From the NCBI GenBank assembly GCA_039812405.1, contig JBDIAL010000205.1, forward strand, positions 1 through 6,678: a DNA stretch of 6,678 nucleotides, given 5' to 3'. How positions within the stretch are numbered: position 1 is the stretch's first letter; each line of letters opens with the position of its first letter. This DNA comes from Nostocoides sp039812405. GTDB taxonomy: Bacteria; Actinomycetota; Actinomycetes; Actinomycetales; Dermatophilaceae. Shown here in pieces: positions 1 to 5,718 of the stretch. The notes beneath the pieces are model-generated. The model made no database searches. It was not told the origin of the DNA and saw only the letters and a list, made by a program, of their open reading frames with translations. Made by a program: the position numbers and the translations under genes.

Positions 1-20
1 GGGCCGCCGCGCACCGACGG

Positions 21-48
21 CGGACGGCGCGGTCAGGCGCGCCGTCCG
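21..48 (-). terminator. Hairpin terminator of the YdhR-like gene
   Basis: Positions 21-31 and 38-48 form a perfect 11-bp, almost all G/C stem with a 6-base loop. It begins one base beyond the stop codon (50-52) of the minus-strand gene at 50-406. There is no T-tract after the stem, which is common for actinobacterial terminators. Position and stem strength support termination; the lack of a U-tract is the main uncertainty. Confidence 0.65.
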
Positions 49-49
49 G

Positions 50-406
50 TCAGGCGCCGGCCGGTCCGGGCCCCCGGCGGAACCGCTCGGGCCCCTCGGC
101 GATCGCGACCACCTCGTAGCGCTCGATGCTCACCGGGCCGGAGCCGATGATCCTGCTGCCCGGCGCCTCGTCGGCCCCGCCGCTGAACTCGGCCTGGAAC
201 TCGTCACGGGCCTGGGCGGTGTCGAAGACGTAGGTCCCCTCGAACCACTCCCCCTCGACCATCCGCCACACCTTGAAGGCGAGCCCGTCGAGGAACATGA
301 ACCGCGCGATCGAGGTGCCGACGACATACTCCCGCAGCTGCCCCGCGACAGTGGCCGGCGCGTCCTTCAGCGACCATCGCACGGCGAGGCCGTATCCGGC
401 GTTCAT
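50..406 (-). CDS. YdhR-like small protein (putative mono-oxygenase fold), tentative
   Basis: The product is 118 residues. The middle part (about residues 22-73) has the layout of YdhR-type dimeric alpha/beta-barrel proteins: an amphipathic helix, then a strand reading GLAFKVW, a short turn, GTYVFDT, and a helix of the type ARDEFQAEF. This resembles the 'GFLWKVW...GGIYLF...SALAYL' pattern of E. coli YdhR. YdhR is annotated as a putative mono-oxygenase by fold, but its substrate is not established, so no reaction is assigned here. The ATG at 404-406 is preceded by a good ribosome-binding site (AGGAG, about 6-7 bases upstream). The gene stands alone between the terminator of the DUF3117 gene upstream and its own hairpin directly after the stop, and has its own candidate promoter/operator. 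The C-terminal tail (about 103-118) is Arg/Pro/Gly-rich and probably disordered. It could instead belong to another ferredoxin-like or antibiotic-biosynthesis-monooxygenase-like family. Confidence 0.6.
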   Translation of the reverse strand: MNAGYGLAVRWSLKDAPATVAGQLREYVVGTSIARFMFLDGLAFKVWRMVEGEWFEGTYVFDTAQARDEFQAEFSGGADEAPGSRIIGSGPVSIERYEVVAIAEGPERFRRGPGPAGA

Positions 407-457
407 GGGCTCTCCTCGAGATCTCGCGGGGACGGCGACCGCCCGGCTGGTCGGGAG

Positions 458-475
458 GCGTGTGGCCCCACACGC
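458..475. promoter_or_regulatory. 18-bp inverted repeat, candidate operator
   Basis: GCGTGTGG-CC-CCACACGC has two perfect 8-base arms around a 2-base centre. The 2-base centre is too small for an RNA hairpin loop, so a dimeric DNA-binding protein site is the likelier reading. It lies 52-69 bases upstream of the start codon of the minus-strand YdhR-like gene and overlaps the putative -10 box and start point described separately, a typical repressor position. No regulator gene is visible in the window. Confidence 0.4.
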
Positions 476-500
476 TAACGACCGGCCGGTATGCCGGGAA
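472..500 (-). promoter_or_regulatory. Putative promoter of the YdhR-like gene
   Basis: On the minus strand, TTCCCG (500 to 495) is followed after 17 bases by TAGCGT (477 to 472). The second hexamer fits the TAnnnT actinobacterial -10 pattern; the first is a weak -35. Transcription would start near 465, giving a leader of about 60 bases containing a good ribosome-binding site. The independent promoter is suggested because a strong terminator separates this gene from the upstream DUF3117 gene. Confidence 0.33.
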
Positions 501-571
501 CCCGCGTCTCAACGCTCGGCACCGCAGGCCACCGCAGCCAACCCGCGCGAGCCGACGACACGGCATACGGA

Positions 572-606
572 GAGGGCCCCGCACCACCGCTGGTGCCGGG
601 GCCCTC
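572..606 (-). terminator. Strong hairpin terminator after the DUF3117 gene
   Basis: Bases 572-580 (GAGGGCCCC) pair perfectly with 598-606. The stem continues with 581/597 and 582-586/591-595, leaving one bulged base (596) and a 4-base loop (587-590), so about 15 bp in total. It lies 32 bases past the stop codon of the minus-strand gene at 639-812. No T-tract follows. This is the most stable intergenic structure seen in the window and is well placed to isolate the DUF3117 gene from the next gene downstream. As a near-symmetrical stem it could also act on the plus strand. Confidence 0.75.
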
Positions 607-638
607 GCCTCAGGTCGGCGCACCGGGCGCCGGGACGT

Positions 639-812
639 CTACTTCAGACCGTCGCAGTTGTCGATCGCGTCGCCGAGCGCCCGGACCTCGTCCGGGGTCA
701 TCTCCACGACGAGACGACCGCCGCCCTCCAGCGGCATGCGCAGGACGATCCCGCGGCCCTCCTTGGTCACCTCGAGAGGCCCGTCGCCCGTGCGGGGCTT
801 CATTGCCGCCAT
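639..812 (-). CDS. DUF3117 family small protein (Rv1211-like)
   Basis: A 57-residue protein beginning MAAMKPRTGDGPLEVTKEGR and continuing through PLEGGGRLVVEMTPDEVRALGD, the highly characteristic sequence of the actinobacterial DUF3117 family. It is short enough to be missed by length cut-offs. The ATG at 810-812 is preceded by a purine-rich ribosome-binding site (AAGGGA) at a normal distance. The M. tuberculosis homologue Rv1211 lies next to tagA and has been described in the literature as a calmodulin-like calcium-binding protein; whether that applies here is unknown. The sequence predicts a small beta-rich domain followed by a short helix (about residues 39-52). The C-terminus (AIDNCDGLK) carries a cysteine and probably departs from the usual family ending. 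The gene is monocistronic: a terminator follows, and a divergent gene lies upstream. Family assignment is close to certain; function is not known. Confidence 0.95.
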   Translation of the reverse strand: MAAMKPRTGDGPLEVTKEGRGIVLRMPLEGGGRLVVEMTPDEVRALGDAIDNCDGLK

Positions 813-1001
813 GTCATTCCCTTCTCGGTCCGAGGGCGCTCCACCCCTCGCTTCGAATACCCACGGTGGCGTGCCGCCGGGTTCCGCAGGTCAATGCCGG
901 GTCGGCCCTCGGCACTTGGCATGGTCCATTATCGCCCACGCGCGCGACGGGGAGAAATCCGGCTCCCGGGACACCGCCCCGGGGTCGGCCACAATGGGCC
1001 C
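813..1001. promoter_or_regulatory. Divergent intergenic region (DUF3117 and PaaG-like gene)
   Basis: This 189-bp gap separates two divergently transcribed genes and is locally less GC-rich than the coding sequence, as expected for promoters. On the minus strand, GATAAT (933 to 928) is a 5/6 match to a -10 box, with a poor TTCTCC 17 bases upstream; this would give the DUF3117 mRNA a leader of about 110 bases. On the plus strand, CACAAT at 990-995 lies 6 bases before the ATG at 1002, with GGGACA at 968-973 as a weak -35. Nothing else recognisable, such as a riboswitch or tRNA, was found here. Confidence 0.4.
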
Positions 1002-1796
1002 ATGACCGAGGACACCGTCGCCGTCACCCGATCCGCCGCGGGCGTCGCCACCGTCCGGATCGACCGCCCCTCCGCCCTCAACGCGCTCGACCTCGCGACG
1101 AAGGTCGCCCTGCGCGACCGGCTGGCCGAGGTGGCCGCCGACCCGGAGGTCCGCTGCGTCGTCCTCACGGGGACCGGCCGGGCGTTCTGCGTCGGCCAGG
1201 ACCTGCGCGACCACGTCGCGGCCCTCGCGGTCGGACGCGGGGACCTGTCGACCACCGTGGCCGACCACTACAACCCCATCGCGACGCTGCTCGCGACGAT
1301 GCCCAAGCCGGTCGTCGCCGCGCTCAACGGGGTGGCGGCCGGGGCGGGGATGGCGTTCGCGCTGGCGGCGGACTTCCGGGTCATGGTCGACACGGCCTCG
1401 ATGACGACGGCGTTCGCCGGGATCGGCCTGTCGTGCGACTCCGGCACGTCGTACTGGCTGCCCCGCCTCGTCGGGCCCGCGCGGGCCAAGGAGCTGCTCA
1501 TGCTGCCGCGCAGCGTCCCGGCACCGGAGTGTCTCGAGCTCGGCCTCGCGACCTCGGTCGTCCCGGCGGACGGGTTCGAGGCGGCGGTCGCCGACCTCGC
1601 CGGGCGGCTCGCGGCCGGTCCGACCGTCGCGTATGCCGCGATCCGGCGGCTCGTCCTCGACGGCCCGGTGTCGTCGCTCGCGGACGCCCTCGCGGCGGAG
1701 GGGCCTCTCATGGCAACGACCGGCGCGACCCAGGACCACCGGGACGCCGTCGCCGCGTTCGTCGCGCGACAGCGCCCCACCTTCACCGGCCGCTGA
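1002..1796 (+). CDS. Enoyl-CoA hydratase/isomerase family protein, PaaG type
   Basis: A 264-residue crotonase-fold protein, the usual length. Visible family features are the N-terminal strand/turn 'VATVRIDRPSALNALD' (15-30), 'GRAFCVGQDL' (59-68), the oxyanion-hole segment 'KPVVAALNGVAAGAGMAFAL' (102-121), and 'AFAGIGLSCDSGTSYWLPR' (137-155). The C-terminus RPTFTGR matches the PaaG-type ending SPQFTGK. Aligned by eye to rat enoyl-CoA hydratase, the two catalytic glutamates (E144, E164) are Ala118 and Phe138. Asp146 occupies the place of the PaaG catalytic aspartate (the D in 'LIPDCGG'). An acyl-CoA double-bond isomerase such as the phenylacetate-pathway isomerase is therefore more likely than a hydratase, but no other paa gene is in the window and the substrate is unknown. 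The ATG at 1002 lacks a clear ribosome-binding site and may head a leaderless mRNA. An open frame runs upstream to 273 but is not coding. The gene is convergent with the operon ending at 1833. Confidence 0.93.
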   Translation: MTEDTVAVTRSAAGVATVRIDRPSALNALDLATKVALRDRLAEVAADPEVRCVVLTGTGRAFCVGQDLRDHVAALAVGRGDLSTTVADHYNPIATLLATMPKPVVAALNGVAAGAGMAFALAADFRVMVDTASMTTAFAGIGLSCDSGTSYWLPRLVGPARAKELLMLPRSVPAPECLELGLATSVVPADGFEAAVADLAGRLAAGPTVAYAAIRRLVLDGPVSSLADALAAEGPLMATTGATQDHRDAVAAFVARQRPTFTGR

Positions 1797-1832
1797 GCAC
1801 TCCGCGGGACCTGGCGACGCTCCCCGCCGCCG

Positions 1833-3113
1833 TCACGGGGGCTTGGACCCCCACGGGGTGTAGACCCAGATCGCGCACGTCCACCACACGACGCCGAGCG
1901 CGAGGACGACCACGATGACGAGGGCCCGGCGCCGCCAGTGCGGGACGACCCGCGCGCCCGTCGAGGTGCGCAGGGCCACCGACGCGACGAGGGCGGCGAG
2001 CGGGAAGTCGAGCAGGAGGAACCGCCACATGCTCGTGATGGGCCGCACGACGGCGACGATGTAGAGCGGGTAGGCCACGGCCCAGGCCCGGATCTCGATG
2101 GGCAGCCAGCGCCCGTGCCGGCCGAGGACGAGCGCAAGGTAGGTCGCGACGCAGGCGAGGAGCACGAGGACCGAGAACAGCCCCTTGGACCCCCATGCCC
2201 AGTCCAGCCACAGGACGAACGGGCCCTCGGTCGGCTTCTGCCCCCAGGCGGCCTGGACCTGGAAGAAGGCGGTCGGTATGCCGCTCGCCCACCCCGCGAT
2301 GGCCGGCCAGAGGATGCCCGACAGGGCCGTCACGACGAGCATGACGACGACGGAGGTCCGCTGCCCGTGCAGCGGGCGCACGCCGGTCAGCCGGTCCTCG
2401 CGCCAGCGGACGACGAGGTGGACGAGGACGACGAGCCCGATGGCCGGCGCGACGGCGCGGGTCAGCCCGAGCAGGATGGCCACCCCGGACACGGCGAGGT
2501 AGCGCCGTTGCATGAGCAGCAGGAGGCACACGGCGACGAGGACGACCGCGAGCCCCTCCGAGTAGGGCTGGAGGAGGACCGTCGTCGCCGGGTGGAGGGT
2601 CCACAGGAGCGCGCCGACGAGGGCGAGCCGCTCGCGCGCCGCCTGCGGCTCGGCGTGCCGCCCGAACCGCAGGGTCGCCCAGATGAGGACGGTCCCGAGG
2701 GCCCCGAGCAGGCAGTTGACGGCCGTTCCGGCCACGACGAAGGGGATGCCGAGCGCCACGAACGGCTTGACGAGGACGGGGAACCCGGGATAGAACGCCC
2801 AGGCGCTGTAGGTCAGCCGGCCCGTCGTCGGGTCGACGGGCAGCGGGATGGGGTATCCGTGGTCGACGATCCGGTGGTACCACGTGCTGTCCCACAGCCC
2901 GAAGAGGTCGCCGACCGTCGGGTGGAGGTGGTCGACGCCGGCGGGGTTCTGGAACCAGGTGGCCGCGAGCCAGAGGGCGAGGAGGACGACGAGCCGGGAC
3001 AGGGCATACCCGAGCAGGAGGGTGCGCACGGGGTGGGCGAGGGCGGCCGACGACGCCCGCTGCACCCGGGAGGGGGCGGGCGAGGGGCTCTCGCGGAGGG
3101 TGGTCGTCGTCAC
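1833..3113 (-). CDS. PIG-V-type mannosyltransferase, second of a tandem pair
   Basis: A 426-residue multi-pass membrane protein with about ten hydrophobic segments (for example about 31-52, 122-147, 163-180, 186-200, 207-234, 254-275, 311-330, 345-357, 365-381, 396-416). It has a Ser/Ala-rich cytosolic N-terminus. The first long loop carries WDSTWYHRIVDHGYP (74-88) and SAWAFYPGFP (103-112), matching the 'WD..hy..IA..GY...AF.P..P' signature of the PIG-V mannosyltransferase family (GT-C fold, polyprenyl-phosphate-sugar donor). Asp75 is the likely catalytic acid residue. Other shared motifs are QPYSEGLAV (182-190), LGLTRAVAP (215-223) and SMWRF (361-365). The start is GTG at 3111-3113, inside the stop codon of the upstream gene (GTGA overlap). 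No ribosome-binding site is visible, so translation is probably coupled. The acceptor (lipid or protein) cannot be told. The gene is paralogous to its upstream neighbour. Confidence 0.85.
   Translation of the reverse strand: MTTTTLRESPSPAPSRVQRASSAALAHPVRTLLLGYALSRLVVLLALWLAATWFQNPAGVDHLHPTVGDLFGLWDSTWYHRIVDHGYPIPLPVDPTTGRLTYSAWAFYPGFPVLVKPFVALGIPFVVAGTAVNCLLGALGTVLIWATLRFGRHAEPQAARERLALVGALLWTLHPATTVLLQPYSEGLAVVLVAVCLLLLMQRRYLAVSGVAILLGLTRAVAPAIGLVVLVHLVVRWREDRLTGVRPLHGQRTSVVVMLVVTALSGILWPAIAGWASGIPTAFFQVQAAWGQKPTEGPFVLWLDWAWGSKGLFSVLVLLACVATYLALVLGRHGRWLPIEIRAWAVAYPLYIVAVVRPITSMWRFLLLDFPLAALVASVALRTSTGARVVPHWRRRALVIVVVLALGVVWWTCAIWVYTPWGSKPP
1837..1852. terminator. Possible weak bidirectional hairpin between convergent genes
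   Basis: GGGGG (1837-1841) pairs with CCCCC (1848-1852) around a 6-base loop, with wobble-type extension outside. It overlaps the last codons of the minus-strand mannosyltransferase gene and lies about 40 bases past the stop of the plus-strand PaaG-like gene. The convergent junction has only 36 untranslated bases and no better structure. The stem is short and lies in G/C-rich coding sequence, so this may be chance. Confidence 0.25.
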
Positions 3114-4300
3114 GGCGGGTAGTCCGAGGGGGGCACGAAACGCAGCAGCTTCCAGATCCACACGGCCTGGAGGACGAGGCCGGCACCGATCAGTATCCCG
3201 GTCCGGACCCGCCAGGAGCGGGCCGGCTCGCCCGGGCGGGCACCGCCGACGAGCACGGCGGCGACGGGGAAGAGCGGCAGGGCGAACCGGAATACCGAGG
3301 TGAACGGCTCGACGACGAGGACGACGTAGAGGGGATAGGCGAGGCACCAGGCCCGCAGCTCCGGCCCGAGACGCGCCGCCCACGGCCCGAGGACGGCGGT
3401 GAGCAGCCCGGCGACGAGGGCCGCGAGGACGACGGGGGCGAGCGCCCGGGGGTGCGGGAGATCCCGCAGGGCCCACTCGGTGATGCCGATCCAGCCGTGG
3501 CCCCAGCGGATGTCGTGGTCGGTGTGCCAGGCCGCCTCGGTCTGGGCGTAGGCGTCGAGCCGGCCGGTGCGCGCCCACGCCACGACCGGCCAGATCACCG
3601 TGCCGACGCCCACGCCGACGACGGACCCGGCCATCCCGGCGACCTCGGAGCGCTCGATCGGCAGGGCCCGGCGCTCCCGCCAGCGGACGACGAGCGCGAC
3701 GAGGAGGACGAGGGCGAGCGGCGCCACGACCGGGCGGGTCAGGCCGAGGACGACCGCGAGCGCACCCGCGGCGGCCCACCGCCGCTCGGCGAGCATCCAG
3801 AGGCAGCCGACGAGGACGAGCATCGCCGCGCTCTCGGCATACGTCACCTGGAGGATGGGCGAGGCGGGGAAGGCGGCCCACACCGCCATCGCGGCGAGCG
3901 CGAGCTCCGGGCGCATCCGCCGGGCGAGCAGCCCGGTCAGCAGGACGGCCGCCGCCCAGCCGAGGACGAGGGAGAGCGTCGACCCGACGACGGCGAACGA
4001 CCCGCCGGTCAGGCCCATGAGGAGGCGGACGAGGAAGGGGTATGCGGGGTAGAAGGCCCACACGTTCTGGGCCACCGCGCCGGTGTGGTCGACGGGCAGG
4101 ACGCTGGGGTAGCCGTGCTCGGCGATCTGGCGGTACCACGACCCGTCCCAGAGCACCGTCATGTCGAGGTATCCGGGGTGCGCGCTCGTCCACGGGGCGA
4201 ACACGGGCTGGTCGGCCGAGGCCCGCCACAGCAGGAGGGCCGTGACGAGCCGCAGCGCGAGGTAGACGAGGGAGGCGCGGACGAGGAGCGACCGGCTCAT
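3110..4300 (-). CDS. PIG-V-type mannosyltransferase, first of a tandem pair
   Basis: A 396-residue integral membrane protein with about ten predicted helices (for example about 5-25, 85-97, 103-124, 134-147, 157-170, 176-204, 222-241, 286-304, 318-331, 339-351, 367-384). The luminal/extracellular first loop contains LWDGSWYRQIAEHGYP (50-65) and NVWAFYPAYP (79-88), the signature of PIG-V-like GT-C mannosyltransferases, with Asp52 the candidate catalytic residue. TYAESAAML (153-161), LGLTRPVVAP (185-194) and SVFRF (335-339) line up with the downstream paralogue. The position equivalent to Arg357 of the paralogue is Glu331, a charge reversal in an otherwise matching loop. The ATG at 4298-4300 overlaps the tag stop codon (ATGA). 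No ribosome-binding site is seen, so coupling to tag is likely. Donor and acceptor are inferred only from family; GT87/DUF2029-type transferases are the main alternative class. Confidence 0.85.
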   Translation of the reverse strand: MSRSLLVRASLVYLALRLVTALLLWRASADQPVFAPWTSAHPGYLDMTVLWDGSWYRQIAEHGYPSVLPVDHTGAVAQNVWAFYPAYPFLVRLLMGLTGGSFAVVGSTLSLVLGWAAAVLLTGLLARRMRPELALAAMAVWAAFPASPILQVTYAESAAMLVLVGCLWMLAERRWAAAGALAVVLGLTRPVVAPLALVLLVALVVRWRERRALPIERSEVAGMAGSVVGVGVGTVIWPVVAWARTGRLDAYAQTEAAWHTDHDIRWGHGWIGITEWALRDLPHPRALAPVVLAALVAGLLTAVLGPWAARLGPELRAWCLAYPLYVVLVVEPFTSVFRFALPLFPVAAVLVGGARPGEPARSWRVRTGILIGAGLVLQAVWIWKLLRFVPPSDYPP

Positions 4301-4875
4301 CGGGCGGCGGCCCGGTGGCACCCGGCCACGTGGTCGTCGACGAGGCCGCAGGCCTGCATCGTGGCATACATCGTCGTCGGGCCGACGAAGACGAACCCGG
4401 CCCGCTTGAGCGCCCGAGCCAGGGCGACCGATTCCGGGCTCGTCGCCGGGACCTCCGCGAAGGAGGCCGGCGTCGGGTGGTGGGCGGGCGCGTGCGACCA
4501 GAGGAGGGCGTCGAGTCCTCCGGTCTCGCGGAGGGCGAGGACCGCGCGGGCGTTCGCGATCGCGGCGTCGACCTTGCGGTTGTTGCGGACGATGCCCGCG
4601 TCGGCCATGAGCCGGGCGCGGTCGGCAGCGCCGTAGGCCGCGACCCGCTCCGCGTCGAACCCGTCGAAGGCGGCCCGGAAGCCCGGTCGCTTGCGCAGGA
4701 TCGTCAACCAGGACAGCCCGGACTGGAAGGCCTCGAGGGTGATCCGCTCGAAGAGGGCCGACTCCCCGTGGAGGGGGCGCCCCCACTCCTCGTCGTGGTA
4801 GGCGACGTACTCCGGGGTGCTCGCCCCCCACGCGCAGCGCGCGACCCCGTCGGCGCCGACGACGACGTCACTCAT
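4297..4875 (-). CDS. tag: DNA-3-methyladenine glycosylase I
   Basis: A 192-residue protein, near the usual length of about 190. It removes 3-methyladenine from alkylated DNA as the first step of base excision repair in the cytoplasm. The E. coli Tag sequence is recognisable throughout: RCAWG, YVAYHDEEWG (23-32), LFERITLEAFQSGLSWLTIL (41-60), AGIVRNNRKV (93-102), and FVGPTTMYATMQACGLVDDH (163-182). The four zinc ligands of the Tag zinc snap are present as Cys14, His27, His182 and Cys186, and Glu48 corresponds to E. coli Glu38. All expected functional residues are intact. The chosen ATG (4873-4875) overlaps the stop of the SRPBCC gene (ATGA), with GAGGA about 10 bases upstream; an in-frame extension upstream has no family similarity. 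The 3' end overlaps the first mannosyltransferase in the same way. Confidence 0.97.
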   Translation of the reverse strand: MSDVVVGADGVARCAWGASTPEYVAYHDEEWGRPLHGESALFERITLEAFQSGLSWLTILRKRPGFRAAFDGFDAERVAAYGAADRARLMADAGIVRNNRKVDAAIANARAVLALRETGGLDALLWSHAPAHHPTPASFAEVPATSPESVALARALKRAGFVFVGPTTMYATMQACGLVDDHVAGCHRAAAR

Positions 4876-5306
4876 GGCCCGCCGTCCTCGGCCGTCGCGA
4901 CGAGCGAGCGCAGGGCCCGCTCGTAGGCCGATGCCGCGACGGCGTCGGCCGCTCCCCCGAGGAACCGCGGCAGCCCGCGCGGCACGACGCTCGCGCGCCA
5001 GGTCAGGACGCTGCCGCCACCCTCCGCCGCGTCGACGGTGGCCTCCGCCCAGCCGCCGAGCACCCGGCCCACCTTGACGGCCCGCATCCGGTGCGGCGGG
5101 TCCCACACCGACAGGACCATCGCGTCGTCGACGCGCACGGGGCCGACGCCGGTCCGGGCGGTGAAGCCCCAGCCGACCCGCGGCCTGCCGGCATCGGTCC
5201 GGACCGTCGTCGCGGGGACGTGGTCGCCGTGCCGGGCGACGTCGGTGACGACCGACCAGAGCCGCTCCTGTGTCGCCGTGCTGGTCAGGCGGAGGGTGAA
5301 GGACAC
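4872..5306 (-). CDS. SRPBCC (START-like) family protein
   Basis: A 144-residue soluble protein with the pattern of polyketide-cyclase/START-like helix-grip domains. It has an N-terminal strand and helix (MSFTLRLTSTATQERLWSVV, residues 1-20) and a middle antiparallel-strand region: VGWGFTARTGVGPVRVDDAM (44-63), LSVWDPPHRMRAVKVGRVLG (65-84), then a GGSVLTWRASVVPRG strand (97-111). A long C-terminal helix (about 117-138) would close the hydrophobic pocket. These proteins bind hydrophobic ligands or stabilise partners; no ligand can be named. The start is GTG at 5304-5306, seven bases after the DivIVA-like stop, with only a weak GAGTGAG upstream. The gene overlaps tag by four bases. It is an addition relative to the Rv1209-Rv1210 arrangement in M. 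tuberculosis. Family-level confidence is good; function is unknown. Confidence 0.82.
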   Translation of the reverse strand: MSFTLRLTSTATQERLWSVVTDVARHGDHVPATTVRTDAGRPRVGWGFTARTGVGPVRVDDAMVLSVWDPPHRMRAVKVGRVLGGWAEATVDAAEGGGSVLTWRASVVPRGLPRFLGGAADAVAASAYERALRSLVATAEDGGP

Positions 5307-5313
5307 GCGCGGC

Positions 5314-5718
5314 TCACTCGGCGCGTTCCGGCTGCGGACCCGCCTCGGACCCGGCAGGCGCCGTCGCGTCCGCCTGCAGCTCGGTCGCCGTGCGGTCCGG
5401 CCGGTATGCCGTGTCCGCCGCCTCGGCGTCCGGCCCCGTCTCCCCCCGGCGCAGCACGGCGATCGTCTCCTCCTGGCGGCGCAGGGTGTCGCGGAGGGAG
5501 TCGAGGACGTCGTCGACCTGGTCCATCCGGTAGCCGCGCAGGGCGCGGTCGAACCGGACGCCGTCGACGTCGCGGGCGTGCGGCGCCTCGGGCAGGCCGG
5601 GGTCGTTCTGCGAGGTGACCGGGTCGGCGAGGGGGTCGTAGCGCATCCGCCCGGTGAGCAGCGCCGCGAAGACGGCGACGAGCCCGACGGCGACGACGAG
5701 GAAGAAGACCCAGATCAC
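5314..5718 (-). CDS. DivIVA-domain membrane protein (Rv1209-like)
   Basis: A 134-residue protein. Residues 2-22 form a hydrophobic transmembrane anchor right at the N-terminus, followed by a basic GRMR turn. A linker leads to a short DivIVA-type segment, VDGVRFDRALRGYRMDQVDD (51-70), continuing as a probable coiled coil to about residue 92. The tail (93-134) is acidic and Ala/Pro-rich, probably disordered. True DivIVA/Wag31 proteins are larger, soluble and start with the DivIVA domain; here the domain follows a membrane anchor, as in the small actinobacterial proteins found near tag. A role in placing envelope or division proteins is only inferred. The start is GTG at 5716-5718, overlapping the upstream stop (GTGA), with GGGGAG 6-7 bases upstream. 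The gene is followed after 7 bases by the SRPBCC gene. Confidence 0.88.
   Translation of the reverse strand: MIWVFFLVVAVGLVAVFAALLTGRMRYDPLADPVTSQNDPGLPEAPHARDVDGVRFDRALRGYRMDQVDDVLDSLRDTLRRQEETIAVLRRGETGPDAEAADTAYRPDRTATELQADATAPAGSEAGPQPERAE

Noticed and set aside
572..606. The hairpin as part of a small RNA or riboswitch
   Set aside because: It lies just downstream of a stop codon and has no conserved aptamer-like surroundings; a terminator explains it.
851..894. TTGACC (minus, 894 to 889) with TATTCG (859 to 854) as a DUF3117 promoter
   Set aside because: Both boxes look acceptable but are 29 bases apart, too far for a standard sigma-70-type promoter.
965..984. CCCGGG...CCCGGG inverted repeat just upstream of the PaaG-like gene
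   Set aside because: Only six bases per arm, all G/C, in DNA of very high GC; expected by chance and not clearly placed relative to a promoter.
273..1001. Open plus-strand frame extending the PaaG-like protein upstream by 243 residues
   Set aside because: It runs antisense through the YdhR-like and DUF3117 genes, its sequence is low-complexity Arg/Pro/Ala, and crotonase similarity begins exactly after the ATG at 1002.
1938..3122. Long plus-strand open frame opposite the second mannosyltransferase
   Set aside because: Composition is Asp/Glu/Arg/Gly repeats typical of the antisense frame of a GC-rich membrane protein gene; no family motif and no ribosome-binding site.
1783..3186. 467-residue minus-strand frame overlapping the second mannosyltransferase
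   Set aside because: Rich in Arg/Pro/Ala without hydrophobic segments or motifs; the overlapping frame has clear family signatures and transmembrane helices.
3452..4636. Long plus-strand open frame opposite the first mannosyltransferase and tag
   Set aside because: Same antisense artefact; it spans two well-supported minus-strand genes.
4301..4831. N-terminal extension of the first mannosyltransferase through tag
   Set aside because: The extension is the off-frame reading of tag; the ATGA overlap at 4297-4300 is the natural start.
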